A stretch of DNA of 11,259 nt from Candidatus Poribacteria bacterium (lineage in GTDB: Bacteria; Poribacteria; WGA-4E; DTYX01). The stretch spans positions 1 to 11,259 of the forward strand of contig DTYX01000312.1 of NCBI GenBank assembly GCA_012961655.1. Direction: 5' to 3'. A program made the translations under genes and the position numbers. Below the pieces are notes generated by a model that did no database searches, had not been told where the DNA came from, and worked only from the letters and a program-made list of their open reading frames with translations. This document shows, in pieces, positions 1 through 6,975 of this stretch; the first letter of the stretch is position 1, and each line of letters opens with the position of its first letter.

Positions 1-79
1 CGTCAATGAATGGAAGGTTAGAATGATAACGGTGTCAAAATGGTTTTCGATGTACTGATAATATTTACAGATAAGGTGT

Positions 80-138
80 AATACGTATTGCGTGTTGCGT
101 AAAGCGACGAAACACGTAATATGTCACTCGTCACTCAT
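80..138. repeat. Degenerate 7-bp tandem repeat, intergenic
   Basis: The bases read as consecutive heptamers, most ending in CGT or a close variant. From 80 to 107 there are four units, such as AATACGT (80-86), ATTGCGT (87-93) and GTTGCGT (94-100). After a 3-base slip, four more run from 111 to 138, including AACACGT (111-117), AATATGT (118-124) and CACTCGT (125-131). The tract ends just beyond the 3' end of the minus-strand glycosyltransferase gene. The same heptad style recurs at 3935-3962 and 5010-5030. ATTGCGTGTT (87-96) and AACACGTAAT (111-120) can also pair as a stem with one G-T wobble, but no T-run follows in the leftward direction, so a terminator role is weak. Nothing gene-like is seen in bases 1-79. 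Confidence 0.55.
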
Positions 139-142
139 TTAC

Positions 143-1744
143 TCAAACATTATCTGAACGTCTATCACTATCTTCTAACATGATACGCCAGATTTGATTT
201 TTTGAAGTTGTTCCATATTCTTTGAGATGAAAGAATTTCCTTATTAGACTAAGATTTGAGTTACTCCTATCATTTCTGTAAATAAAAAGGAGTTTACGAT
301 TATACTTCCTTGACAATCCCTTTAGGGCATCTATTTGACTTTGACTATTCAATGGTTCCATATACAACACGCTTTGTGAATCAGGGCCATATAAACCTTG
401 GTAATAGTACATTCCCCAATCGACTACCACATAAAAATAGTCCTTAGCAAGCTGTTGGTCTTGCAATATCTTGTGAATCTTCATCTTTGACCAATCATCA
501 TGCGCTCTTATTTGTTGCTTTGGGAAATTAATAAAAAAGTAACTATTGAGAACGGCAAAGACGATAAATGATGCTGATACTATAATCGGAAACTTCTTGG
601 GATGGTATTTTCTTAATAAGTCAATCGTTGAAAGGATACTTAGAATGAGAAAAGGGAAAGAAAGAACTGTGTGATGCATTGCCCAAGCTCTTTGAATAAG
701 CAATGTAATCACAAAAGTCACCGCGCCAGCGAAGTAGATAAGCGAGGGTTTAATTTTCTCAAACCGATTTATCCTGAGCGCCAACAAACAAACAGGCACA
801 GAGAGTAAAATAAATCCAACATAGAGCTTAGTCATTAAATTAGGGGCTTTTACCACAAATATCCTTTGCGTCGCTTCAAAAGGATTAAATAATGCCTTCC
901 ATACGCCGCGCTCTTTAATAATGTTGATTTGAAAAAGTTGTTGTATTGATAACCATTTGCTATCGGTAATTTGTTCAATATAGGGGAAACTACTGCTATC
1001 ATACGGGCTTGTCGATAAGAAAATGAAGCTTAACAATGCGATTAATAAAAAAACTGAGCTTAGCATTTGAAGACCTATTTTCTTACAGTCACTTCTACTG
1101 GGGAGTTTTCCCCCGCCCAAAAGTAAAGTCAAAAACAAAATTCCTATTCCGGGTAAGAGCCAAAAATAAGTTAATTTCGCCCATATTCCCAGAAAAATCG
1201 TTACAGCCATGATTAAGGGATACTTTAATTTCCAATTGGTAATCCATTTTATCATCAGCCAGTACAATAAGAATATGCTAGTGGTCGTAAAATTGATTGG
1301 ACCGGTATCCACTAAATGCTGGAAAAAATAGGGAAAAAAACAGAGCAGAAACAGTAAAATATATTCATACCTAAGATTAAAAATACGGGCAAGTAGTAAC
1401 GACTGAACTAAAAGGAACAATAGCCCGAAAAATCGAGCTGAACGAGGGTCCTTCCAGATTAAGAACAGAGGATAATAATACAAGGACGAAGAACTCCCCT
1501 CATAAGCGAAAGCTCTTAAAGGTAGAATTAATCCTGTGTTTAAGAGATTTAAATCATAACTTCTACAGTTTTCTCTAAATGTGTTAAGGACGTTGTATTT
1601 ATAATGGCGGGAAATAATAGGGTGATAATGACAGAATTCATCCATATTATAAGGAGCTACCCTATTGGAAAAAAAGGCGATTAAAAATAAGAGGATTATA
1701 AAAGATAAAAATCTTATTATGCGAAGCAAATTATTTCTATTCAT
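143..1744 (-). CDS. Multi-pass membrane glycosyltransferase, GT-C type (GT39/ArnT-like)
   Basis: This 533-residue protein is very hydrophobic, with an N-terminal membrane anchor at about residues 9-25 and roughly ten further membrane segments up to about residue 405. A soluble C-terminal tail of about 130 residues follows. Just after the first membrane segment lies PYNMDEFCHYH (31-41). Its Asp35-Glu36 pair is placed like the acidic catalytic motif in the first external loop of GT-C enzymes, which move sugars from polyprenyl-phosphate donors. A second recognisable stretch is AWAMHHTVLSFPFL (353-366), like the late-membrane H-and-P region of GT39-type proteins. Acceptor and sugar cannot be predicted. 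The ATG has GGGGA seven bases upstream. The gene lies 73 bases after the oppF-like gene on the same strand, so it may be co-transcribed. It is clearly more AT-rich than the ABC genes, hinting at a different origin. The family call is from topology and the DE motif only. Confidence 0.6.
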   Translation of the reverse strand: MNRNNLLRIIRFLSFIILLFLIAFFSNRVAPYNMDEFCHYHPIISRHYKYNVLNTFRENCRSYDLNLLNTGLILPLRAFAYEGSSSSLYYYPLFLIWKDPRSARFFGLLFLLVQSLLLARIFNLRYEYILLFLLCFFPYFFQHLVDTGPINFTTTSIFLLYWLMIKWITNWKLKYPLIMAVTIFLGIWAKLTYFWLLPGIGILFLTLLLGGGKLPSRSDCKKIGLQMLSSVFLLIALLSFIFLSTSPYDSSSFPYIEQITDSKWLSIQQLFQINIIKERGVWKALFNPFEATQRIFVVKAPNLMTKLYVGFILLSVPVCLLALRINRFEKIKPSLIYFAGAVTFVITLLIQRAWAMHHTVLSFPFLILSILSTIDLLRKYHPKKFPIIVSASFIVFAVLNSYFFINFPKQQIRAHDDWSKMKIHKILQDQQLAKDYFYVVVDWGMYYYQGLYGPDSQSVLYMEPLNSQSQIDALKGLSRKYNRKLLFIYRNDRSNSNLSLIRKFFHLKEYGTTSKNQIWRIMLEDSDRRSDNV

Positions 1745-1817
1745 TCACACTTCCCCAACTGATAGTATTCCTCATATAAATTCGGAATTACCGTTTTGCC
1801 ATCTTGCCCCTTTGCCC

Positions 1818-2849
1818 TCAAACACCTTGCAGGGACAATTCTTCAGCGAAATGACAGGCGACCTGCGCGCTGGAGTTAATCAATTTTAGTTCCACATCTT
1901 GTTTTGAGCAAACTAATTGTGCATAGCGACAGCGTGGATGGAAACGACATCCAGAGGGCGGCGCCGAAGGGTCAGGCACATCACCCTCAAGGCGGATGCG
2001 CTTCCGTTGCCTTTGGGCGTGCGGGTCGGCGAGCGGTACCGCTGACATAAGCGCCTCAGTGTACGGATGTTTGGGTGTTCTGTAAAGTTCGTCCGCGTCG
2101 TTGAGTTCAACGATTCTGCCGAGATACATCACGGCGACGCGGTCGCTGATGTGTTCGACGACGCTTAAATCGTGGGCGATGAAGATATAAGACAGTTGGT
2201 ATTCCTCGCGGAGTTCGAAAAGCAGGTTGAGTATCTGTGCTTGTACGGAGACATCGAGTGAAGAGACAGGTTCGTCAGCGACAATCAAATCGGGCTGAAG
2301 CGCTAACGCACGCGCTATTCCAATGCGTTGCCGCTGCCCTCCGCTAAAGGCGTGCGGATACCGCCGCATATCATGGCTTCTCAATCCAACGGATTCGAGT
2401 AACGTTGCGATGCGGTCCGTCAGTTCAGAGCCTTTCGCGACCTTGTTTACTTTCAGCGGTTCACCGACGATATCGCCAACGGTCATTCGCGGGTTGAGCG
2501 ACGAATTTGGGTCTCGAAAGACCATCTGCATCCGTGGGCGATAAGTTTTCAACTCCCGTTGACTGAGCGCGCGGAGGTCAATTTTATCGTTGCCGCTATC
2601 GAAAATAATCTGACCCTCCGTCGGCTCAATCAGGCGTAGCAGGCAACGCCCGACTGTCGTTTTGCCGCACCCGCTCTCGCCAACGAGGCCGAGCGTTTCG
2701 CCGCGGCGAACGTTAAAATTGACGCCATCCACTGCCTTGACATACCCAACAACTCGGCGCCATATCCCTCTGCGGATTGGAAAATATTTCTTTAGATTTT
2801 TGACTTCGAGGATATTCCCCGGATGATTCAATCCATATTGCACTGACAA
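1818..2849 (-). CDS. Oligopeptide/dipeptide ABC transporter ATP-binding protein, OppF/DppF type
   Basis: This is one of two ATPase subunits of a peptide-class importer. It would dimerise with the OppD-like partner encoded just upstream and drive uptake through a permease pair. The 343 residues contain Walker A GESGCGKT (57-64), the ABC signature SGGQRQR (169-175), Walker B LIVADEP (188-194) with Asp192 and Glu193, D-loop SSLD (196-199) and the switch His226. The oligo_HPY C-terminal region has four Cys (301, 307, 314, 332), typical of this subfamily. The Q-loop is odd: it reads MVFRDP, with Arg112 where Gln is expected. The start is probably TTG at 2849, four bases after AGGAG (complement of 2854-2858). 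GTG at 2843, ten bases after it, is the alternative. It begins 14 bases after the oppD-like stop, so the pair is an operon. No permease or binding-protein gene is present here, so the substrate is unknown. Confidence 0.92.
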   Translation of the reverse strand: MSVQYGLNHPGNILEVKNLKKYFPIRRGIWRRVVGYVKAVDGVNFNVRRGETLGLVGESGCGKTTVGRCLLRLIEPTEGQIIFDSGNDKIDLRALSQRELKTYRPRMQMVFRDPNSSLNPRMTVGDIVGEPLKVNKVAKGSELTDRIATLLESVGLRSHDMRRYPHAFSGGQRQRIGIARALALQPDLIVADEPVSSLDVSVQAQILNLLFELREEYQLSYIFIAHDLSVVEHISDRVAVMYLGRIVELNDADELYRTPKHPYTEALMSAVPLADPHAQRQRKRIRLEGDVPDPSAPPSGCRFHPRCRYAQLVCSKQDVELKLINSSAQVACHFAEELSLQGV

Positions 2850-2863
2850 CTTTCTCCTATGTT

Positions 2864-3886
2864 TTAGAGTGCATTGACCGTGTCCTTTTGCCCCTTTGTT
2901 TCATAAAGCCAGCATCGGACAGAGTGTCCATTGCCAACTTCCTTCAACTCCGGCATTTCTTGACACACCCGCATCTGTTCGCTGCAACGCGGTCGAAACG
3001 AACATCCCTGTGGCAGCGCCAGCGGATGTGGCACTGTTCCTGGGATGGAGTTGAGACGTTCTTTCCCAAGTTTCCCAAGAACCGGAATGGATTTAAGCAA
3101 ACCGCGCGTGTAAGGATGTAACGGGTCATAAAAAATCGCGTTCACATCGCCCTTCTCTAAAATCCGTCCCGCGTACATTACGATGACCTCATCCGCCATA
3201 TCTGCAATGACTCCGAGATTGTGGCTAATCATCAGAATCGCCATCTCCATCTCTTGTTGAAGTGTACGCATTAGGTCTAACACCTGGGCTTGAATCGTTA
3301 CGTCAAGCGCCGTTGTAGGTTCATCAGCGATGAGTAGCGCCGGATGACAGGATAGCGCCATGGCTATCATTACACGTTGTCGCATTCCTCCAGAGAGTTG
3401 GTGCGGATATTCATTGGCGCGCTGATGTGGCGCGGGGATACCGACTCTCGCAATCATCTCAATCGCTTGATTGAGCGCCTCTTTTTTGTTCACCTTTTGG
3501 TGGAGGATGATAGCCTCCGCTATTTGGCTGCCAACTGTGTAGACGGGATTCAGCGATGTCATTGGCTCCTGAAAGACCATTGCGATGTCGTTGCCGCGAA
3601 TCTCGCGCATCAAATCGCTGCGGGGAGAAAGAGCTGTGATATCAATTGGGGCATTGTTACCGTAGTAGAGAATATTTCCACTCTCGATTATACCTGGCGG
3701 AGGAACAAGCTGCATGATGGAAAGACCAGTGATGCTTTTGCCACATCCGCTCTCACCTACAAGCCCAAGGGTTTTCCCACGCGGAATTGAGAAAGTTACC
3801 CCATCTACTGCGCGCACAATACCATCATCGGTGGGGAACACAGTTTTCAATTCGGAAATTTCGAGAAGTATTTCTGAAGATGACAT
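2864..3886 (-). CDS. Oligopeptide/dipeptide ABC transporter ATP-binding protein, OppD/DppD type
   Basis: This is the first gene of the two-ATPase operon and the likely heterodimer partner of the OppF-like protein. The 340 residues carry Walker A GESGCGKS (44-51), Q-loop Gln106 in MVFQEPMTSLNP, signature LSGGMRQR (164-171), Walker B LLIADEP (184-190) with Asp188 and Glu189, D-loop TALD (192-195) and the switch His222. The His is followed by Asn-Leu-Gly rather than the more usual Asp-Leu-Gly. The oligo_HPY C-terminal part has Cys295, 301, 308 and 325. Length is normal for the family. The ATG is preceded by AGAGG at good spacing. All ATPase motifs are intact, unlike the partner's altered Q-loop. 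The upstream region shows no strong sigma70 promoter on this strand. Substrate is inferred only as peptide-like or nickel/peptide-class from the family. Confidence 0.93.
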   Translation of the reverse strand: MSSSEILLEISELKTVFPTDDGIVRAVDGVTFSIPRGKTLGLVGESGCGKSITGLSIMQLVPPPGIIESGNILYYGNNAPIDITALSPRSDLMREIRGNDIAMVFQEPMTSLNPVYTVGSQIAEAIILHQKVNKKEALNQAIEMIARVGIPAPHQRANEYPHQLSGGMRQRVMIAMALSCHPALLIADEPTTALDVTIQAQVLDLMRTLQQEMEMAILMISHNLGVIADMADEVIVMYAGRILEKGDVNAIFYDPLHPYTRGLLKSIPVLGKLGKERLNSIPGTVPHPLALPQGCSFRPRCSEQMRVCQEMPELKEVGNGHSVRCWLYETKGQKDTVNAL

Positions 3887-3934
3887 AGTTTGCCTCTACT
3901 CGAATTCGAGGAGGAACCTTAATGAATCTCATGA

Positions 3935-3962
3935 AATGCGTAATGCGTAAAACGTGATGACA
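3935..3962. repeat. 7-bp tandem repeat in the intergenic region between the oppD-like and GNAT genes
   Basis: Two identical heptamers, AATGCGT (3935-3941 and 3942-3948), are followed by AAAACGT (3949-3955) and a decayed unit GATGACA (3956-3962). This matches the heptad style at 80-138 and 5010-5030. It lies in the divergent intergenic region between the minus-strand ABC operon and the plus-strand GNAT gene. The rest of 3887-4130 is AT-rich with a TATATT hexamer at 3999-4004 but no good partner -35, so I name no promoter. Confidence 0.55.
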
Positions 3963-4116
3963 TATTGAATTATCCAAAAGAATAACATAAAATCACTTTA
4001 TATTCAACAATTTTTAGTGCATGTTCCACGCCTAAGGAAAGAAAAAGCTCTTAACTTTTGCCTTGAACAGATGTGGAATGTAGGATATACTTATTTTCAT
4101 ACGGGAATTATTCGAC

Positions 4117-4123
4117 GAGGAGG
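4117..4123 (+). promoter_or_regulatory. Strong Shine-Dalgarno that fixes the GNAT gene start
   Basis: GAGGAGG lies seven bases before ATG 4131. An in-frame ATG also exists at 4017, but it lacks a comparable ribosome binding site and would add 38 residues unlike any GNAT N-terminus I recognise. The downstream start is therefore chosen. Confidence 0.75.
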
Positions 4124-4130
4124 CTTTGCT

Positions 4131-4907
4131 ATGCAGTCGGTGCGTTCTAGTTTTTATCAACCACTGGACTCAAAAAGTTGTCATGTTTTAGCTAACGCTC
4201 TCGGCGATACGCCCGAAACCGTCATTTCAGTTCATTTACTAAGGCGTGGATTGTGCCGCGCCTATGTGGCAGGCGAGCCCTCGCGTTTCGATGGAGCTAT
4301 CGTACAGGACAACTTTTGTCCCGCTGAACCGATGGGCTTCGGTTCAGACCCCGAAGTGTTGTGGGACTTACTGAAATCAGTTGAAGGATGGGAATGTGTC
4401 AACGTGGCTTCAGAGTGCGCAACAGACCTTGGAGAGATTATCGAAGAGAATATGGGGGTTCGAGTTCGATACTATGGTGATGTTTATCATATACTTTCCA
4501 AACCGGTATTGAATTTCCAGAACGAAGCTGTGCGCCAGTTGACACTCGACGACCTCAATCTGCTGGAATCCGCGCCAACCGAGGTCCAAGGCGCTGGTTT
4601 TGGCAGCATACGCAACTTGCTGTCGGATGGCGTTGTCGCATGTGCTGTCATATCGGGTAAGATTGTCGCCATCGCCCATACCTCTGCGCGAACCAACCAT
4701 CACGCCGACATCGGTGTCTTTACGCTTGAGGAGTGGCGAGGCCGGGGCTTTGCGACGGCTGCGACGGCAATTGTCGCAAAGCGCGTTCAAGAAGCTGGAC
4801 AGACACCTGTGTGGAGTACGGGTGAGGACAACTTTGCCTCACTCCGTGTCGCTCACAAGTTAGGATTCACTGAGGTATTACGGCGAACATATGTAATTCC
4901 GAATTAG
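4131..4907 (+). CDS. GNAT-family N-acetyltransferase
   Basis: The 258-residue protein would transfer an acetyl group from acetyl-CoA to an unknown amine substrate in the cytoplasm. The C-terminal half is a GNAT domain (about residues 130-258). Motif A, with the acetyl-CoA pyrophosphate-binding pattern R-x-x-G-x-A, is seen as EWRGRGFATAAT (201-212, Arg203, Gly206, Ala208), preceded by the beta strand ADIGVFTL. Motif B is DNFASLRVAHKLGF (233-246), the usual N-x-x-S...LGF ending. The N-terminal 120 residues look like a second, degenerate GNAT-like or substrate-binding half, as in larger GNAT proteins of the PF12746 kind; that is inference. The start was set by GAGGAGG seven bases before ATG 4131. 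The stop codon overlaps the first palindromic repeat, so transcription probably ends or is attenuated there. Confidence 0.85.
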   Translation: MQSVRSSFYQPLDSKSCHVLANALGDTPETVISVHLLRRGLCRAYVAGEPSRFDGAIVQDNFCPAEPMGFGSDPEVLWDLLKSVEGWECVNVASECATDLGEIIEENMGVRVRYYGDVYHILSKPVLNFQNEAVRQLTLDDLNLLESAPTEVQGAGFGSIRNLLSDGVVACAVISGKIVAIAHTSARTNHHADIGVFTLEEWRGRGFATAATAIVAKRVQEAGQTPVWSTGEDNFASLRVAHKLGFTEVLRRTYVIPN

Positions 4908-4938
4908 ACTTCCGAAGTCTTCGAGACCTCGGAAGTCT
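4906..4938. terminator. Inverted repeat at the GNAT 3' end, built of two copies of a 15-bp palindromic element
   Basis: AGACTTCCGAAGTCT (4906-4920) and AGACCTCGGAAGTCT (4924-4938) are reverse complements except at one position, giving a 15-bp stem with a TCG loop. Each half is also a small palindrome by itself. The right half is an exact inverted copy of the element at 5522-5536. The hairpin overlaps the GNAT stop codon and could halt transcription, but no long T-run follows. It may therefore be an RNA-stabilising hairpin or simply a dispersed repeat. Confidence 0.6.
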
Positions 4939-5009
4939 AGAGCAATACATTACATCCAGCTTCTTGAACGGTGGAGTCGGAATATGTTGTCAAGACTTGC
5001 GGACAATAT

Positions 5010-5030
5010 GAAACGTGAAGCGTGATGAGG
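5010..5030. repeat. Short 7-bp tandem repeat upstream of the methyltransferase gene
   Basis: GAAACGT (5010-5016) and GAAGCGT (5017-5023) are followed by the decayed unit GATGAGG (5024-5030). It is the third intergenic site with this heptad style, but with only two clear units it is the weakest. Confidence 0.4.
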
Positions 5031-5046
5031 AAAAGAGGAGGTTGAT

Positions 5047-5511
5047 ATGGCAAATGAGAAGCAATTCAAATTGAAGACCAAGTTTGTCGCCACGCGCAAT
5101 GTGAAAGAATACCGCGCCACCATTCCTGTCTGGGTAACTGAGGAGGATGTCATCCTTGAGATAGGTTGCGAATGGGGGACAACGACTGTCTTACTTGCAG
5201 AGCGTTGCAAAGAGGTTATCGGCACTGACGTCAGCCTTGAATGTATCGAGCGTGCAAAGAAGAGGCATCCGGGGATTCGGTTCGAAGTTCTGGACGCTTT
5301 TGACGTCCGCGCAGCGCTCGATTTCGGCGAGCAGTTCACCAAGATATACATTGACATCTCCGGATTCTCTGGCTACCGTTCACTGCTAGATGTAATCGCT
5401 CTTCTGACCATGTATGGGACGGTTCTGCGACCAGAAGCCATTGTCATTAAAAGCGGCGCCCTAAAGCATTTTGCATCCCACTGCATCCCCTGGCGTTCTG
5501 GTGGAGATTAA
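5047..5511 (+). CDS. Short class I SAM-dependent methyltransferase-like protein
   Basis: The 154-residue protein has the Rossmann fold signals of class I methyltransferases. Motif I is ILEIGCEWGTT (36-46), followed by the acidic end of strand two in VIGTDVS (57-63, Asp61), then VLDAFDV (81-87) and KIYIDISG (99-106). Motif I has Glu42 where Gly is commonest (GCEWG rather than GCGWG), so SAM binding needs testing. The protein is short: after strand four there is one helix and the strand AIVIKSG (131-137), and the usual C-terminal strands six and seven are not clear. It may be a minimal methyltransferase or a C-terminally shortened one. No substrate can be proposed. The ATG is preceded by GAGGAGG at five bases, so it is probably translated well. 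Palindromic repeats flank the gene at 4906-4938 and 5522-5536. Confidence 0.65.
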   Translation: MANEKQFKLKTKFVATRNVKEYRATIPVWVTEEDVILEIGCEWGTTTVLLAERCKEVIGTDVSLECIERAKKRHPGIRFEVLDAFDVRAALDFGEQFTKIYIDISGFSGYRSLLDVIALLTMYGTVLRPEAIVIKSGALKHFASHCIPWRSGGD

Positions 5512-5521
5512 TCGCCTGTCC

Positions 5522-5536
5522 AGACTTCCGAGGTCT
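5522..5536. repeat. 15-bp palindromic repeat copy between methyltransferase and sulfatase
   Basis: AGACTTCCGAGGTCT is an exact reverse complement of 4924-4938 and differs at one base from 4906-4920. It sits 10 bases after the methyltransferase stop and 26 bases before the sulfatase start, and could act as a weak hairpin in the transcript. Confidence 0.6.
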
Positions 5537-5562
5537 AAAACCAAAACACAAGGAGTTCAACA

Positions 5563-6960
5563 ATGAATGAAAAACACCCACACATTTTAATCTTGATGCC
5601 CGACCAGCAACGCGCAGATTCAATGGGCTGCGCGGGGCATCCGATAATCAAAACACCCAATATGGATAGATTGGCGCAGGAAGGTGTGCGGTTCACTCAC
5701 ACTTTCACAGTGAGCCCAATCTGTATGTCCGCAAGAGCTTCGTTCATCAGCGGATTATACCCACACAATCATGGAATGTGGACGAATGCGGGGAAACTTC
5801 CGGCAGATGACGAGACCTTCTTTCATCACTTAAAACAGGTCGGTTATTTCACCGCTTATGTGGGCAAATCGCACTATCATCCACACCGAGGACAACATCT
5901 GCGAGAAGATGAAGACTACATGCACGCGCGTGGGCTGGATTACGTTCACGAAACGACAGGCCCATGGGCGACAGTGAACACGGACTCTTATATGACTGAC
6001 CACTGGCGAGAAATTGGATTGCTAAAAGCATTTCGCGAAGATTACGTGAAACGACGCAACACAGCATCTCTGGCAGTTTGGCCCAGCCCTTTGCCCGCAG
6101 AAGAATTTCTGGATAGTTACATCGGCGGGCAGGCTGTTGAATTCATCGATTCCTATCAGGATGACAAACCCGTATGTCTGTTTGTCGGATTTGGCGGTCC
6201 ACACGAACCGTGGGATGCGCCTGGAGATTATGCAACGATGTATAATCCATCAGATACGCCGCCGCATATTCCTCCAGCGTCACCCGGAGATTGGTTGTCG
6301 CAGGAAGCGGTCAACCGTATGGAGCAAGGCCGCATTCAGAATATGACGAAAGAACATATTCAGCAAATCCGCGCTAACTACTACGGTAAGATATCTCTGG
6401 TCGATTACTGGTTCGGGGAAATCCTCGCAGCTTTCGAGCGGAGAGGTTGGTTAGATAATACATTGGTGGTTTTCTGGTCAGACCATGGTGAAATGGCAGG
6501 CGACCATCAGAGGCTTCATAAATCCGTCTTTTATGAATCCAGTGTGCGCGTGCCGCTCATCATCCGCTGGCCGGGACAGATAGAAGGTGGTAGAAGTTCT
6601 GACGCATTGGTGGAAAATATTGATATCTACCCAACCTTGCTGGAGGCAGTAGGAGCTGAACCGTCTCAACGCTGCCTGGGCAAATCACTATGGCCGGTTT
6701 TACGCAATGCTGATAAGCCCCATCGTGACGCGGTTTTCAGTGAAATTTTCTCACAAGGACATCGCAACATCATGGTTCGTACAGACCGATATAAGTATGC
6801 TCTGGATGAGGTAAGCCAAGGATACTTGCTGTATGACCTATTTGAAGACCCACGGGAGCAGAATAACTTGATAGGAAAAAGTGATGTGAAGCCGATTGAA
6901 ATGGAACTTCGAGAAAGAATATTGCGTTTCTTAGTCCAAGCACAGCATCGCATGCAATGA
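5563..6960 (+). CDS. Sulfatase-family hydrolase (type I sulfatase fold), likely cytoplasmic
   Basis: The 465-residue protein would hydrolyse sulfate (or phosphonate/phosphate) esters. The alkaline-phosphatase-superfamily residues are in order: metal ligands Asp14-Gln15 in LMPDQQRADSMG, the formylglycine site Cys54 with Arg58 in PICMSARASFISGLYPHNHG (52-71), Lys102 and His104 in VGKSHYH, His214 in GGPHEPWDAP, metal ligands Asp307-His308 in WSDHGE, and Lys320 in HKSVFYESSVRVP. The Cys-type motif is C-M-S-A-R, with Ser56 where Pro is typical for maturation by the formylglycine-generating enzyme or the anaerobic radical-SAM enzyme. No signal peptide is seen; the protein begins directly with strand one. 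The ATG has AAGGAG seven bases upstream. The substrate cannot be predicted, though a carbohydrate sulfate is common in this family. No maturase gene is in the window. Confidence 0.9.
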   Translation: MNEKHPHILILMPDQQRADSMGCAGHPIIKTPNMDRLAQEGVRFTHTFTVSPICMSARASFISGLYPHNHGMWTNAGKLPADDETFFHHLKQVGYFTAYVGKSHYHPHRGQHLREDEDYMHARGLDYVHETTGPWATVNTDSYMTDHWREIGLLKAFREDYVKRRNTASLAVWPSPLPAEEFLDSYIGGQAVEFIDSYQDDKPVCLFVGFGGPHEPWDAPGDYATMYNPSDTPPHIPPASPGDWLSQEAVNRMEQGRIQNMTKEHIQQIRANYYGKISLVDYWFGEILAAFERRGWLDNTLVVFWSDHGEMAGDHQRLHKSVFYESSVRVPLIIRWPGQIEGGRSSDALVENIDIYPTLLEAVGAEPSQRCLGKSLWPVLRNADKPHRDAVFSEIFSQGHRNIMVRTDRYKYALDEVSQGYLLYDLFEDPREQNNLIGKSDVKPIEMELRERILRFLVQAQHRMQ

Positions 6961-6975
6961 AGAAAAGAATTAACA

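Noticed and set aside
80..138. CRISPR array
   Set aside because: The repeat unit is only 7 bp with no spacers and no cas genes nearby.
1765..1791. Terminator between the oppF-like and glycosyltransferase genes
   Set aside because: Only a 7-bp imperfect stem with a 12-base loop and no T-run; too weak to list.
3377..3790. Plus-strand open frame of 137 codons opposite the oppD-like gene
   Set aside because: It is antisense to intact Walker and signature motifs and has low-complexity shadow composition.
4017..4130. Longer GNAT reading frame from ATG 4017
   Set aside because: GAGGAGG seven bases before ATG 4131 is far stronger evidence, and the extra 38 residues look unlike a GNAT domain.
4410..4790. 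Minus-strand open frames inside the GNAT gene
   Set aside because: They lie opposite clear GNAT motifs and have no family features of their own.
4950..5357. Minus-strand frame of 135 codons over the methyltransferase
   Set aside because: Ser-rich shadow of the plus-strand gene, which has a strong ribosome binding site and Rossmann motifs.
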